Positions 53,681 through 61,480 of a DNA stretch of 64,000 nucleotides are shown here, piece after piece. The DNA is from Paraburkholderia unamae. GTDB lineage: Bacteria; Pseudomonadota; Gammaproteobacteria; Burkholderiales; Burkholderiaceae. The stretch is from positions 148,941-212,940 of the forward strand of contig NZ_QLSU01000016.1 in assembly GCF_003268775.1 (NCBI RefSeq). Direction: 5' to 3'. Below the pieces are notes generated by a model, which saw only the letters and a list, made by a program, of their open reading frames with translations, was not told where the DNA came from and ran no database searches. The number at the start of each line of letters is the position of its first letter. The stretch's first letter is position 1. A program made the position numbers and the translations under genes.

Positions 53681-54850
53681 TCAGCGCGCCGTGCGCGGCA
53701 TGCGCAAGCCGAACTGCGCGATCAGTTCGCGCTGCAACTCGTTGGTGCCGCCGCCGAAGGTGAGCAGCGTCGCGGCGCGCGCTTCATACTCCAGCTCGCC
53801 AAGGAGCAGCGCCGCCGACGAACCCGCGCGCACGAGCGCGCTGCCGCCCACGACCTCGCACAGGCCGCGCATGACTTCGATGGCGCTTTCGCTGCCGTAC
53901 ACCTTGGTGGTCGAAGCGAGCGCCACGTCGAGCCGCCCCGCTTCGAGTTCGGCCGCGATGCGCAGGTTGATGAGCCGCATCGCTTCGAGCCGCGCATAGC
54001 ACTGCGCGAGCGTGCGCTGCACCCACGGCAGGTCGAGCGCGCGAAAACCGCGCTCGTCGCGCGCGCGGGCCCAGCGCAGCACACGGGCGAACGTGCCCGC
54101 CACCTTGTCCGACCACGTGCCGAGACCGAGCCGCTCGTGATTGAGCTGCGCGGTCATCAACTGCCAGCCGCCGTTGAGTTGGCCCACCAGCATGTCCGCC
54201 GGCACTTCGACGTTGTCGTAGTAGGTCGCGGCCGTCGGGTTCGACACGGTCTTGATGACCGTATGCGAAAAGCCCGGCGACGTCGTATCGACGATCAGCA
54301 GCGAAACCCCTTTGTGCCGCGCTTCCTGCGCGCCGGTGCGCGCCGCGAGCCAGATGAAGTCGGCCGCTTCCGCCCCGGAGGTCCAAAGCTTGTTGCCGTT
54401 GACGATGAAGCGCTCGCCGTCCTGCGTCGCGCGCGTTTTGAGCGTGGCGAGGTCGGAGCCCGCGTCGGGCTCCGAATAGCCGATTGCGAAGATGATCTCG
54501 CCCGCGGCGATGCCGGGCAAAAAGCGCGCTTTCTGCGCGGGCGTGCCGTAGGCCATCAGCGCGGGGCCCACCGTGCTGATCGTGACGAACGGCAACGGCG
54601 CACCGGCAATGTTGGCCTCCTCGAAGAAGATCAACTGCTCGGTCGCGCTATATCCCTGACCGCCGTACTCCTTGGGCCAGCCAACGGCAAGCCAGCCGTC
54701 GCTGCCCATCTTGCGGATCACGCGGCGAAATTCATCGCCGCCTTCCGCGCCGCGCAAGCGCAGGCGCAACTCGGGCGTCATCAGGTCGTTGAAATAGTCG
54801 CGCACCTTGATGCGCAACGCGTGCTGTTCCGGGCTCAGGTCGACGAACAT
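53681..54850 (-). CDS. Acyl-CoA dehydrogenase, alpha-type (ChsE-like)
   Basis: A 389-residue acyl-CoA dehydrogenase with GYSEPDAGSDLATLKT and VNGNKLWTSGAEAADFIW for flavin binding and an ending GGGTNELQRELIAQFGLRM. In the mycobacterial igr operon an alpha/beta pair (FadE28/FadE29, ChsE1/ChsE2) oxidises 3-oxo-pregnene-carboxyl-CoA just before ChsH1H2 and Ltp2. Here the same families surround it: ltp2-like is directly upstream and the beta-type partner is at 56475. So it is probably a ChsE subunit. Confidence 0.82.
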   Translation of the reverse strand: MFVDLSPEQHALRIKVRDYFNDLMTPELRLRLRGAEGGDEFRRVIRKMGSDGWLAVGWPKEYGGQGYSATEQLIFFEEANIAGAPLPFVTISTVGPALMAYGTPAQKARFLPGIAAGEIIFAIGYSEPDAGSDLATLKTRATQDGERFIVNGNKLWTSGAEAADFIWLAARTGAQEARHKGVSLLIVDTTSPGFSHTVIKTVSNPTAATYYDNVEVPADMLVGQLNGGWQLMTAQLNHERLGLGTWSDKVAGTFARVLRWARARDERGFRALDLPWVQRTLAQCYARLEAMRLINLRIAAELEAGRLDVALASTTKVYGSESAIEVMRGLCEVVGGSALVRAGSSAALLLGELEYEARAATLLTFGGGTNELQRELIAQFGLRMPRTAR

Positions 54851-54870
54851 GGAAAGGCTCCCTTGACGCT

Positions 54871-56049
54871 TCAGGCGTCGCCGAGAATCAGCGCGCTCGT
54901 GGGCACGCCGGTTCCCGCTGTCACGAGCACGTTATGCACGCCCTCGACCTGGTTCACGGCGCTCCCGCGCACCTGGCGCACGCCTTCCGCAATGCCGTTC
55001 ATGCCGTGGATATAGGCTTCGCCGAGCTGACCGCCGTGCGTATTGAGCGGCAAGCGCCCGCCGCGCTGATGGTGGCCCGCGCGAATGAAGTCCTTCGCCT
55101 CGCCGCGTTTGACGAAACCGAATTCTTCGAGCTGCGGCAGCACGAACGGCGTGAAGTGGTCGTAGATCACCGCGGTCTGGATGTCGCTCGGCGCAAGCTT
55201 GCTCTGTTCCCAGAGCTGGCGCGCGACGAGCCCCATTTCCGGCAGCCCCGTGATGTCGTCGCGATAGAACGACGTCATGATCTGCTGGCCTTCGCTGATG
55301 CCCTGCGCCGCGCCCTTGATGATCACGGGCTTTTGCTTCAGGTCCCGCGCGCGATCGGCCGAGGTGATGACCATCGCGACAGCGCCGTCCGATTCCTGGC
55401 AGCAGTCGAGCAGGCGCAGCGGTTCGCAGATCCAGCGCGAGCGCTGATGGTCTTCGAGCGTGATCGGTTTGCCGTAGAAGAACGCATTCGGATTGGTCGC
55501 CGCGAAGTCGCGCGCGGCCACGGAAATGCGGCCGAAGTCCTCGCTCGTCGCGCCGTAGGTGTGCATGTAGCGGCGCGCGAACATGCCGACCCACGCCGCC
55601 GGCGTGTGAAAGCCGTGCGGCATGTACCAGCCGTAGTTCACGTTCTCGAAGAACGGCGTCTCGCCAAAGCCGTAGCTGCCCGAGCCGAAGCGATACCACG
55701 AGCGTTCGTTCATGGCGCGATAGACCACGACCGTCTTCGCGACGCCCGAGGCCACGGCCATGGCCGCGTGCATGACGGGTGCGCAGGCCGCGCCGCCGCC
55801 GTGCGGAATCTGCGAGAAGAACTTCACCTCGCGGGCGCCGAGCAGGCGCGCGACTTCGTACTCGGGCACCTTGTCGACCGAATAGGAACAGAAACCGTCG
55901 ACTTCGGCCGGGTCGATGCCCGCGTCGTCGAGCGCCGCGAGCGTCGCTTCCATCGCGAGGCGCAGCTCCGTGCGCCCGGACTGCTTCGAGAATTCGGTGG
56001 CGCCAAGACCCGCGATCGCCGCGCGGCCTGGCAGGATTGAGCTGCTCAT
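54871..56049 (-). CDS. ltp2: Ltp2-like steroid side-chain retro-aldolase
   Basis: A 392-residue thiolase-fold protein of the SCP-x/Ltp class: AAIAGLGATEFSKQSGRTELRLAMEA, DGFCSYSVDKVPEYEVARLLGAREV, VIYDHFTPFVLPQLEEFGF and LPLNTHGGQLGEAYIHGMNGIAEG. The nucleophilic Cys context of true thiolases is missing (HGGGAACAPVM in that position). Ltp2 cleaves the hydroxylated C22 steroid-CoA into a 17-keto steroid and propionyl-CoA, in complex with the DUF35 domain of ChsH2. ATG 56049. Confidence 0.85.
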   Translation of the reverse strand: MSSSILPGRAAIAGLGATEFSKQSGRTELRLAMEATLAALDDAGIDPAEVDGFCSYSVDKVPEYEVARLLGAREVKFFSQIPHGGGAACAPVMHAAMAVASGVAKTVVVYRAMNERSWYRFGSGSYGFGETPFFENVNYGWYMPHGFHTPAAWVGMFARRYMHTYGATSEDFGRISVAARDFAATNPNAFFYGKPITLEDHQRSRWICEPLRLLDCCQESDGAVAMVITSADRARDLKQKPVIIKGAAQGISEGQQIMTSFYRDDITGLPEMGLVARQLWEQSKLAPSDIQTAVIYDHFTPFVLPQLEEFGFVKRGEAKDFIRAGHHQRGGRLPLNTHGGQLGEAYIHGMNGIAEGVRQVRGSAVNQVEGVHNVLVTAGTGVPTSALILGDA

Positions 56050-56083
56050 GGTTAGTTATCCTTGCTGAGCCGTTTAACCTGCA

Positions 56084-56497
56084 TTAAGGCAACTGCACGC
56101 GCACCGTGCCGGTCACGTGATTGCCCATCGAATTGCGGCCCTTGAGCGTGACTTCCACGGTGCGGTCGTCGGCGCGCTTGTCCGTCACTTCGCCGCTGAA
56201 GGTCATCGTGTCGCCGGGATAGTTCGGCACGCCGAGCTTGATCTTCACGGAGCGGAAAGCCGCTTCCATGCCCGCCCAGTCCTCCACGTAACGCTGCACG
56301 ATGCCGTTGGTCGTGAGGATGTTCATGAAGATGTGGGGCGAGCCGAGCGCGCGCGCCGCATCGAGATCGTGGTGGCCGGGAAAGTAGTCGCGCGTCGCGA
56401 TCGCGCCGCCCGCGACGAGCGGCACGGTGATGGGAATGGCGAGAGCCGGCAGCGCCTCGCCCGGCTGTACATCGTCAAACCGTCTGGTCTTCTGCAT
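56084..56497 (-). CDS. chsH1: ChsH1-like MaoC hydratase subunit
   Basis: A 137-residue single hot-dog domain. It opens RRFDDVQPGEALPALAIPITVPLVAGGAIATRDYFPGHHD, a MaoC form seen in ChsH1, which joins ChsH2 to hydrate the C17(20) enoyl-CoA of the steroid. The His-His-Asp pair (GHHD) occupies the catalytic region but the classical D-x-x-x-x-H order is altered. ATG 56497 overlaps the upstream dehydrogenase gene by 23 bases, indicating tight coupling. Confidence 0.75.
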   Translation of the reverse strand: MQKTRRFDDVQPGEALPALAIPITVPLVAGGAIATRDYFPGHHDLDAARALGSPHIFMNILTTNGIVQRYVEDWAGMEAAFRSVKIKLGVPNYPGDTMTFSGEVTDKRADDRTVEVTLKGRNSMGNHVTGTVRVQLP

Positions 56498-57608
56498 GGT
56501 CGTATTTCCAGCCCAGTGTGTCGTGATTCGCGAGCCAGTCGCCCAGCTTCGCAAGGTTGTGTTCCGCTCCGCCGAGCGCGAGGCCAAGCACGCGGCTCCA
56601 GTAGAGGAAGCGATGAATCGGGAAGGTGATGTCCACGCCGATGCCGCCGTGCACGTGCTGCGCCATGTGGCCCACGCGATGCCCTGCTTCGCAGGCGAGC
56701 CAGCGCGTGGCCCAGCCCTGCGGCAGCGCGCCCTGGCCGGCGTCGAGCCGGTAGACGAGTTGCGCGAGCGAGGTGCGCAGCGCCTCCACGGCGATGTGGC
56801 CGTCGGCCATCTGGCCCGCCACCAGTTGAAACGTGCCGATCACGCGGTCGAACTGACGACGCTCGCCCACGTAGTCCACGGCGCGCTCGAGTTGGCGGGC
56901 GCACACGCCCGACTGAAGCGCCGCGAGGCAGGCAATGGCGCGCGGCTCGAACCAGGCGAGCGCGGCTTCATCGAGCCACGCGCTCTCGTCCACGCGCACG
57001 CCCTCGAACGTCAGGTCCGCGACCGCGAGGTGATGCTGGCTCACGCCGGGCGTGATGGAGATCGCCGCGTCCGCGAGATCGACGAGCACGAGGCGTCGCA
57101 CGCCTTCGCGTTGCGCGACCAGCAAGGCCCGGCTCGCCTGCGCGCCGAGCGGCACGGCCGGTGCGAGACCGTTCAAACGCCAAGCGTCGCCGTCGCGGCC
57201 GGCTTCGAGGCACGCCCGCCCGAACACGCTGCCTTCGAGCGACACCGTGACCAGCTTCTCGCCGCTCACGGCTTCGGCCAGCCATTGTTCATGCGCATGC
57301 GCGTCGCCAAAGCGCGCAATCGCGGCAAGCGAGAGTTGTTGCTCCCACAACGGCACGAGTGCGAGCGCGCGCCCTTGTTGCTCCAGTACCGCGGTCAGTT
57401 CGGTGATGCCCAGGCCCAGGCCGCCCGCCTCTTCGGGCACCACCATCGTCGTGAGTCCCATCGCCGTGCATTGCGCCCACAGCTCGCGCATGAACGGCTC
57501 GTCGCCCAGATCGAACGCGCGCAACTGCTCGTCGTCGCCATAGTCGGCGAAGAGCGTCTGCGCCGTCTGCGCGAACGCGTGCTGGTCTTCGCTCAAGGAG
57601 AAGTCCAT
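56475..57608 (-). CDS. Acyl-CoA dehydrogenase, beta-type (ChsE-like partner)
   Basis: A 377-residue acyl-CoA dehydrogenase-fold protein. It ends HVHGGIGVDITFPIHRFLYWSRVLGLALGG with no GTNEIQRN, so it should be the partner chain of 53681-54850. It keeps FQLVAGQMADGHIAVEAL for the interface helix. The pair is split by ltp2- and chsH1-like genes, unlike the other two pairs. ATG 57608 has GGAGAGGG upstream. Confidence 0.8.
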   Translation of the reverse strand: MDFSLSEDQHAFAQTAQTLFADYGDDEQLRAFDLGDEPFMRELWAQCTAMGLTTMVVPEEAGGLGLGITELTAVLEQQGRALALVPLWEQQLSLAAIARFGDAHAHEQWLAEAVSGEKLVTVSLEGSVFGRACLEAGRDGDAWRLNGLAPAVPLGAQASRALLVAQREGVRRLVLVDLADAAISITPGVSQHHLAVADLTFEGVRVDESAWLDEAALAWFEPRAIACLAALQSGVCARQLERAVDYVGERRQFDRVIGTFQLVAGQMADGHIAVEALRTSLAQLVYRLDAGQGALPQGWATRWLACEAGHRVGHMAQHVHGGIGVDITFPIHRFLYWSRVLGLALGGAEHNLAKLGDWLANHDTLGWKYDHAEDQTV

Positions 57609-57618
57609 GGCCCTCTCC

Positions 57619-58605
57619 TCAAGCGCTCGCGAGCGGCCGGAACTGCGGCAGCACGAGATCGCCTTCGAACGTGTTGAACTCGACCTGCACGGCCTGCCCG
57701 ATCGTCACCTCCTCGGGCTTCACGCCCACGAGTTGCGCGACGAGGCGCGTGCCCTCTTCCAGTTCGACGAGCGCCACGGGGTTCGGGTACTCGAACGGCG
57801 GCACTTCGGGGTAATGCATCACCACGAACGAGTACACCGTGCCGCGCCCCGAAGCCGTCACCGTGTCCCACTCGAACGAATGGCACGACGGGCACACCGG
57901 CCCCGGTGGATGACGCAGCGAACCGCACGACTTGCAGCGCTGGATCAGGAGCTTGCCCGCCTTCGCGCCTTCCCAGAAGAAGCGCGTGTCGTCGCTCATG
58001 CCGGGTGCCGGACGTGCCGGTGTTTTGGGCTTTTCAGCGGCAGCGGTGTCCTCTTTCGTGTGCACCTTCGCCGGCCGGAACTTGAACACGCGGAACAGCA
58101 GGCGCCCGACTTCCTCGTCCGCGCCGTCGTTGCCTGCGGCCTGCGCGCAATACGTCATCACGAGCGTGACGAAGTAGCCGGTGCCGAGCGCCGTGACTTT
58201 TTCTTCGCTGATCGAATCGAGGCGCGTGGTGTAGTAGAGCTTTTCGCCCATGCGCACGTAACGGTCGAACTCCAGCTCCGAGTTCACGGCCACGACCGAC
58301 GCATAGCCCTGCGCCTCGATCAGTTTGAGCGACTCGTAGGGGTTCTCGTCGGTCGAGCCCGGCGGATAGTTGTTCATGTACAGGCCCGGTTCGCACCAGG
58401 GCTGCAACATCGTGGGCGGCGACACCAGCGCGCCGTGCACGGAAGCGGCTGCGGCCACCTCGTCGGTATAGACCGGGTTGGTCACTTCCATGATCTCGCA
58501 CCACTGGCGGATCATCGGCGCGTTGACCGGGTCCCATGCGTACACGCGGCCATACTCCTTGCCGACGAGCGCACGCACTTCGTTCATCCATTCATGTTCA
58601 GCCAA
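57619..58605 (-). CDS. chsH2: ChsH2-like MaoC-DUF35 protein
   Basis: A 328-residue fusion. Residues 1-180 are a MaoC-type hot-dog (YAWDPVNAPMIRQWCEIMEVTNPVYTD, then VSPPTMLQPWCEPGLYM). Residues 205-328 are DUF35 with a zinc hook (QRCKSCGSLRHPPGPVCPSCHS) and OB-fold (GRGTVYSFVVMHYPEVPPFEYP). This is the ChsH2 layout: the first part pairs with ChsH1 for hydration, the second docks Ltp2 for aldol cleavage. The best start is TTG at 58605, nine bases after AAGGAG; the first ATG (58587) is 18 bases later and badly spaced. Confidence 0.85.
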   Translation of the reverse strand: MAEHEWMNEVRALVGKEYGRVYAWDPVNAPMIRQWCEIMEVTNPVYTDEVAAAASVHGALVSPPTMLQPWCEPGLYMNNYPPGSTDENPYESLKLIEAQGYASVVAVNSELEFDRYVRMGEKLYYTTRLDSISEEKVTALGTGYFVTLVMTYCAQAAGNDGADEEVGRLLFRVFKFRPAKVHTKEDTAAAEKPKTPARPAPGMSDDTRFFWEGAKAGKLLIQRCKSCGSLRHPPGPVCPSCHSFEWDTVTASGRGTVYSFVVMHYPEVPPFEYPNPVALVELEEGTRLVAQLVGVKPEEVTIGQAVQVEFNTFEGDLVLPQFRPLASA

Positions 58606-58648
58606 AGCCTCGCTCCTTCTTCTGATAGTGCCGACGCGTGCGTGCGCG

Positions 58649-59428
58649 TCAGGATGTGCCGGACCGCGCGGCGGCGAGAAACGCCGGACGCTCGCCGCCG
58701 CCGTGCAAAAGCAGATTCGTGCCGCTCAGATAACTCGCCTCGCCGGAGGCCGCGTAAAGACACGCCGCCGCGATGTCCGCGGGCAGCGCGAGACGGCCGG
58801 CGGGAATCGTGCTGCTCACGGCCGCGATGCCCGCTTCGTTGCCGTAGTGCAATTCGGCCTGTTCGGTGCGCACGAGCCCGGGGCTCACGGCCACCACGCG
58901 CACCTTGGGCGCCCACTCGACCGCCAGCGACGAAACCAGGCTGAGCACGGCCGCCTTGGCCGCGCCATAGGCGGCCGTGCCGGGCGACGGGCGCAGCGCG
59001 CTGATGCTGCCGATGAACACGATCACGCCGCCGCTTTCCTGCTGCTGCATGACCGCGTTGGCGGCCTGCGCGAAGTTCAGCGGCGCGATGAGGTTCAGCC
59101 GCAGCACGCCTTCGTGAAAGCGCGGCGAGGCCGTGGCGGCGTCGGCGGGCGGGCTGCCGCCCGCGTTGTTGATGAGCACGTCGAGGCGGCCGTGGCGCGC
59201 CGCGATCTGCGCGATCAGCTCGCGCACCGCGTCGGCGTCGCGCACGTCGCACGCGGCGAACTCGGCTCGCGCTTCGCCCGACGCGGGCAACTGCTCCGGC
59301 GCCGTGCGGGCGCAGACGATCACGCGCGCACCGGCCGCGAGAAACCCTTCGGCGATGCCTCGCCCGATGCCTTTGGTGCCGCCCGTGACGAGCACGACAC
59401 GTTGGTTGAACTGCGCAGATTGCGACAT
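58649..59428 (-). CDS. Short-chain dehydrogenase, first gene of the side-chain operon
   Basis: A 259-residue SDR: TGGTKGIGRGIAEG, NNAGGSPP, GSISALRPSPG (catalytic Ser) and YGAAKAA. It leads the operon and may oxidise a 3-hydroxyacyl-CoA in side-chain beta-oxidation or a ring hydroxyl. The family does not decide between these. The ATG at 59428 lies 58 bases from motif G, which is nearly symmetric and could serve this promoter as well as the divergent one. Confidence 0.8.
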   Translation of the reverse strand: MSQSAQFNQRVVLVTGGTKGIGRGIAEGFLAAGARVIVCARTAPEQLPASGEARAEFAACDVRDADAVRELIAQIAARHGRLDVLINNAGGSPPADAATASPRFHEGVLRLNLIAPLNFAQAANAVMQQQESGGVIVFIGSISALRPSPGTAAYGAAKAAVLSLVSSLAVEWAPKVRVVAVSPGLVRTEQAELHYGNEAGIAAVSSTIPAGRLALPADIAAACLYAASGEASYLSGTNLLLHGGGERPAFLAAARSGTS

Positions 59429-59486
59429 GCGATACGCCCCATTGCTGTGTTGCAGACCAATTTAGGGCAATCGCCGCAGCGCAAAT

Positions 59487-59504
59487 ACGTCCAAAAGGAC
59501 GATG
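59487..59504. promoter_or_regulatory. Candidate operator G (near-palindromic variant)
   Basis: ACGTCCAAAAGGACGATG. The GACGATG half is perfect on the plus strand, and CGTCC-AAAA-GGACG is a full palindrome, so either direction is possible. It lies between the divergent SDR and crotonase genes. Confidence 0.6.
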
Positions 59505-59591
59505 CCCTGGACGGGCCGAACTCGCGTCCGCACCATGGGCCGACTCGCTCTGCACGACTGCTTTTCTGGCGCGTGGACAGGCCACCGAAGT

Positions 59592-59609
59592 GCGTCTGAA
59601 TGGACGATG
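59592..59609 (+). promoter_or_regulatory. Candidate operator H (ten of twelve), for the crotonase at 59673
   Basis: GCGTCTGAATGGACGATG has a perfect GACGATG half and GTC in the other, points rightward, and ends 63 bases before the GTG start. Confidence 0.6.
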
Positions 59610-59672
59610 CGCGCCGTGCGGCGGCGCGCGAGCATCGCCTGAGACTGACTACCGATCGCGAGACTTAACACC

Positions 59673-60458
59673 GTGTCCCACACCGAATCTCAGGAATTGC
59701 TCGTCGAATACCCCGAAGAGGGCGTGGCCGTCGTGCGGCTCAATCGCCCGCAGGCCACCAACGCATTGAGCCTTTCCTTGCAGGCCGCGCTGTCCGAAGC
59801 CTTCACCGCGCTCAGCGCCGACGAGCGCGTGCGCGCCATCGTGCTAACCGGCGGCGACGAGGTATTCGCGGCCGGCGGCGATATCCGCAGCCTTTCGGAT
59901 GCGGGCCCGATCGACATCCTGCGCCGCCACACCGAGCGCGTGTGGGCGCCCATCGAGCGCTGCCCGAAGCCCATCATCGCGGCCGTGTGCGGCTACGCGT
60001 TCGGTGGCGGGTCGGAGCTGGCCATGCATTGCGACATCATCATCGCGGGTGAAGGCGCGAGCTTCGCGCAGCCCGAGATCCGCATCGGCATCATGCCGGG
60101 CATTGGCGGCACGCAGCGCCTCGTGCGCGCCGTCGGCAAGTTCAACGCCATGCGCATGCTGCTCACGGGCCGCCCCGTGAGCGCGCGCGACGCGCAGATC
60201 ATGGGCCTCGTGAGCCTCGTGGTGCCCGACGCGCAAGTAGTGAGCGATGCGATTGCCATGGCGCGGCAGATCGCGGCCATGCCGCCGCTTGCCGCCATGC
60301 AGATCAAGGAAGTCGTGCTGGCCGGGGTCGATGCATCGCTCGAAGCGGCGTTGATGCTGGAGCGCAAGGCCAATCAACTGCTGTTCGCGACACGCGACCA
60401 GAAGGAAGGCATGCAGGCGTTCGTGGAAAAGCGCAAGCCGAAGTTCGAGGGCCGATAA
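59673..60458 (+). CDS. Enoyl-CoA hydratase (crotonase)
   Basis: A 261-residue crotonase. AAGGDIRSL is the first oxyanion segment. Both catalytic glutamates are in place: GGGSELAMHCD and QPEIRIGIMPGIGGTQRL. It should therefore be a true hydratase. Function in the side-chain beta-oxidation round that uses a classical hydratase is likely from position, divergent from the side-chain operon. The start is GTG at 59673, with only a weak GCGAGA site. A long perfect hairpin follows the stop. Confidence 0.85.
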   Translation: MSHTESQELLVEYPEEGVAVVRLNRPQATNALSLSLQAALSEAFTALSADERVRAIVLTGGDEVFAAGGDIRSLSDAGPIDILRRHTERVWAPIERCPKPIIAAVCGYAFGGGSELAMHCDIIIAGEGASFAQPEIRIGIMPGIGGTQRLVRAVGKFNAMRMLLTGRPVSARDAQIMGLVSLVVPDAQVVSDAIAMARQIAAMPPLAAMQIKEVVLAGVDASLEAALMLERKANQLLFATRDQKEGMQAFVEKRKPKFEGR

Positions 60459-60462
60459 ACAC

Positions 60463-60494
60463 GCGCTCGGGCGGCACGCAAGCCGCCCGAGCGC
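60463..60494. terminator. Perfect 13-bp hairpin between convergent genes, probable terminator
   Basis: GCGCTCGGGCGGC pairs with GCCGCCCGAGCGC around a six-base loop. It has no T-run, so its strength as a terminator is uncertain. Confidence 0.6.
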
Positions 60495-60510
60495 ACCCGA
60501 GCGAATGGGC

Positions 60511-61296
60511 TCAAAACGCCGTGGGACGCGCGAGCGCGTCGATGCCGCCGTCGATCACGAGTTGCGCGCCGTGAATATAGGCCGCCTGCTCGCCGAGCAG
60601 AAAGCCGATCAGGCCCGCGATTTCACCGGGCGCGGCGCGGCGCGGAATGGGCGCGACGAAATCGCGGATCAGTTGCCCGAAGCGCGGGTCGTCGAGGCCG
60701 CGCTGCAACAGCGGCGTCTCGACCGCGCCAGGCGCCACCGCATTGAGGCGCACACCGGCATCGGCCCATTGCTTGACACGCTGGCGCACCGCCACTGTGA
60801 GCGCGTTCTTCGAACCCGCGTAAGCCCCGTGACCGGCGCGATCGCCGAGCGCGGCGAGCGTGGCCGCGACCGCTTCCTCGTCGTGCGCGGACAAGGCCGC
60901 GGCCAGCGGATTCTTCTCCCACGTGATCTGCGTGGACGCCACCGACGACACGACCACGGCCGCCGGACGCCCGCCGGACGCGGCGCGCGCGCTCAGCGCG
61001 GGCAACAGACCGTCGAGCAGATCCACCGCGCCGAAGTAGTTCACGCTGGCGATTTTCGTGGCGGGCGTGAAGTCGGAGCCGAGACCGGCGCACAGCACGA
61101 GCGAGTCCAGCGCGCCGCCGCAGGCGTCGAGCGTCGCGGCGACGGCATGCGCGCGCCCGGCCGCCGTGGAAAGATCGGCGCTGATCGTGCTCGCGCGCAG
61201 ATCGATGCCGATGACGCGATGCCCCGCCGCTTCGAGCATGGCCGCCGTTGCCGCGCCGATGCCGGAAGCCGCGCCGCTGATTGCCGTTACAGGCAT
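60511..61296 (-). CDS. hsdA: 3alpha-hydroxysteroid dehydrogenase/carbonyl reductase HsdA
   Basis: A 261-residue SDR that follows C. testosteroni 3alpha-HSD/CR through its length: AISGAASGIGAAT, ADLSTAAGRA, LVLCAGLGSD, VNYFGAVDLLDGLLPAL, the interface insert between QITWEKNPLAAAL and the active site, AYAGSKNALTVAVR, and the closing YIHGAQLVIDGGIDA. It oxidises 3alpha-hydroxyls of steroids, including bile acids, to 3-ketones with NAD. This is the entry step for bile acids, so it is a useful clue to substrate. ATG 61296 has GGAG upstream. Confidence 0.92.
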   Translation of the reverse strand: MPVTAISGAASGIGAATAAMLEAAGHRVIGIDLRASTISADLSTAAGRAHAVAATLDACGGALDSLVLCAGLGSDFTPATKIASVNYFGAVDLLDGLLPALSARAASGGRPAAVVVSSVASTQITWEKNPLAAALSAHDEEAVAATLAALGDRAGHGAYAGSKNALTVAVRQRVKQWADAGVRLNAVAPGAVETPLLQRGLDDPRFGQLIRDFVAPIPRRAAPGEIAGLIGFLLGEQAAYIHGAQLVIDGGIDALARPTAF

Positions 61297-61388
61297 GGTG
61301 TTGTTCTCCGCCAGTTTGAGTTGGGTGAAATGGAATGAAACCGGGAATCGTGCTGCACGCAATGTGCGCCCAGCCCGCGCGCGCGGCC

Positions 61389-61406
61389 ACCTTCAAACGG
61401 ACGATG
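61389..61406 (+). promoter_or_regulatory. Weak candidate operator I (half-site only)
   Basis: Ends in a perfect GACGATG, but the left half (ACCTT) does not match TAGTC. It points at the FadH-type gene and ends 74 bases before its ATG. Confidence 0.35.
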
Positions 61407-61480
61407 CCGCCCGCGCGACGCGCCCTCTACCCTGTACGCTCCATCCTCGCTACGGGCCGAACCGTCAGGCTGCGCACTCC

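Noticed and set aside
61389..61406. Site I as a full operator
   Set aside because: Only the GACGATG half matches. A seven-base match is expected by chance several times in the window, so it is kept as weak only.
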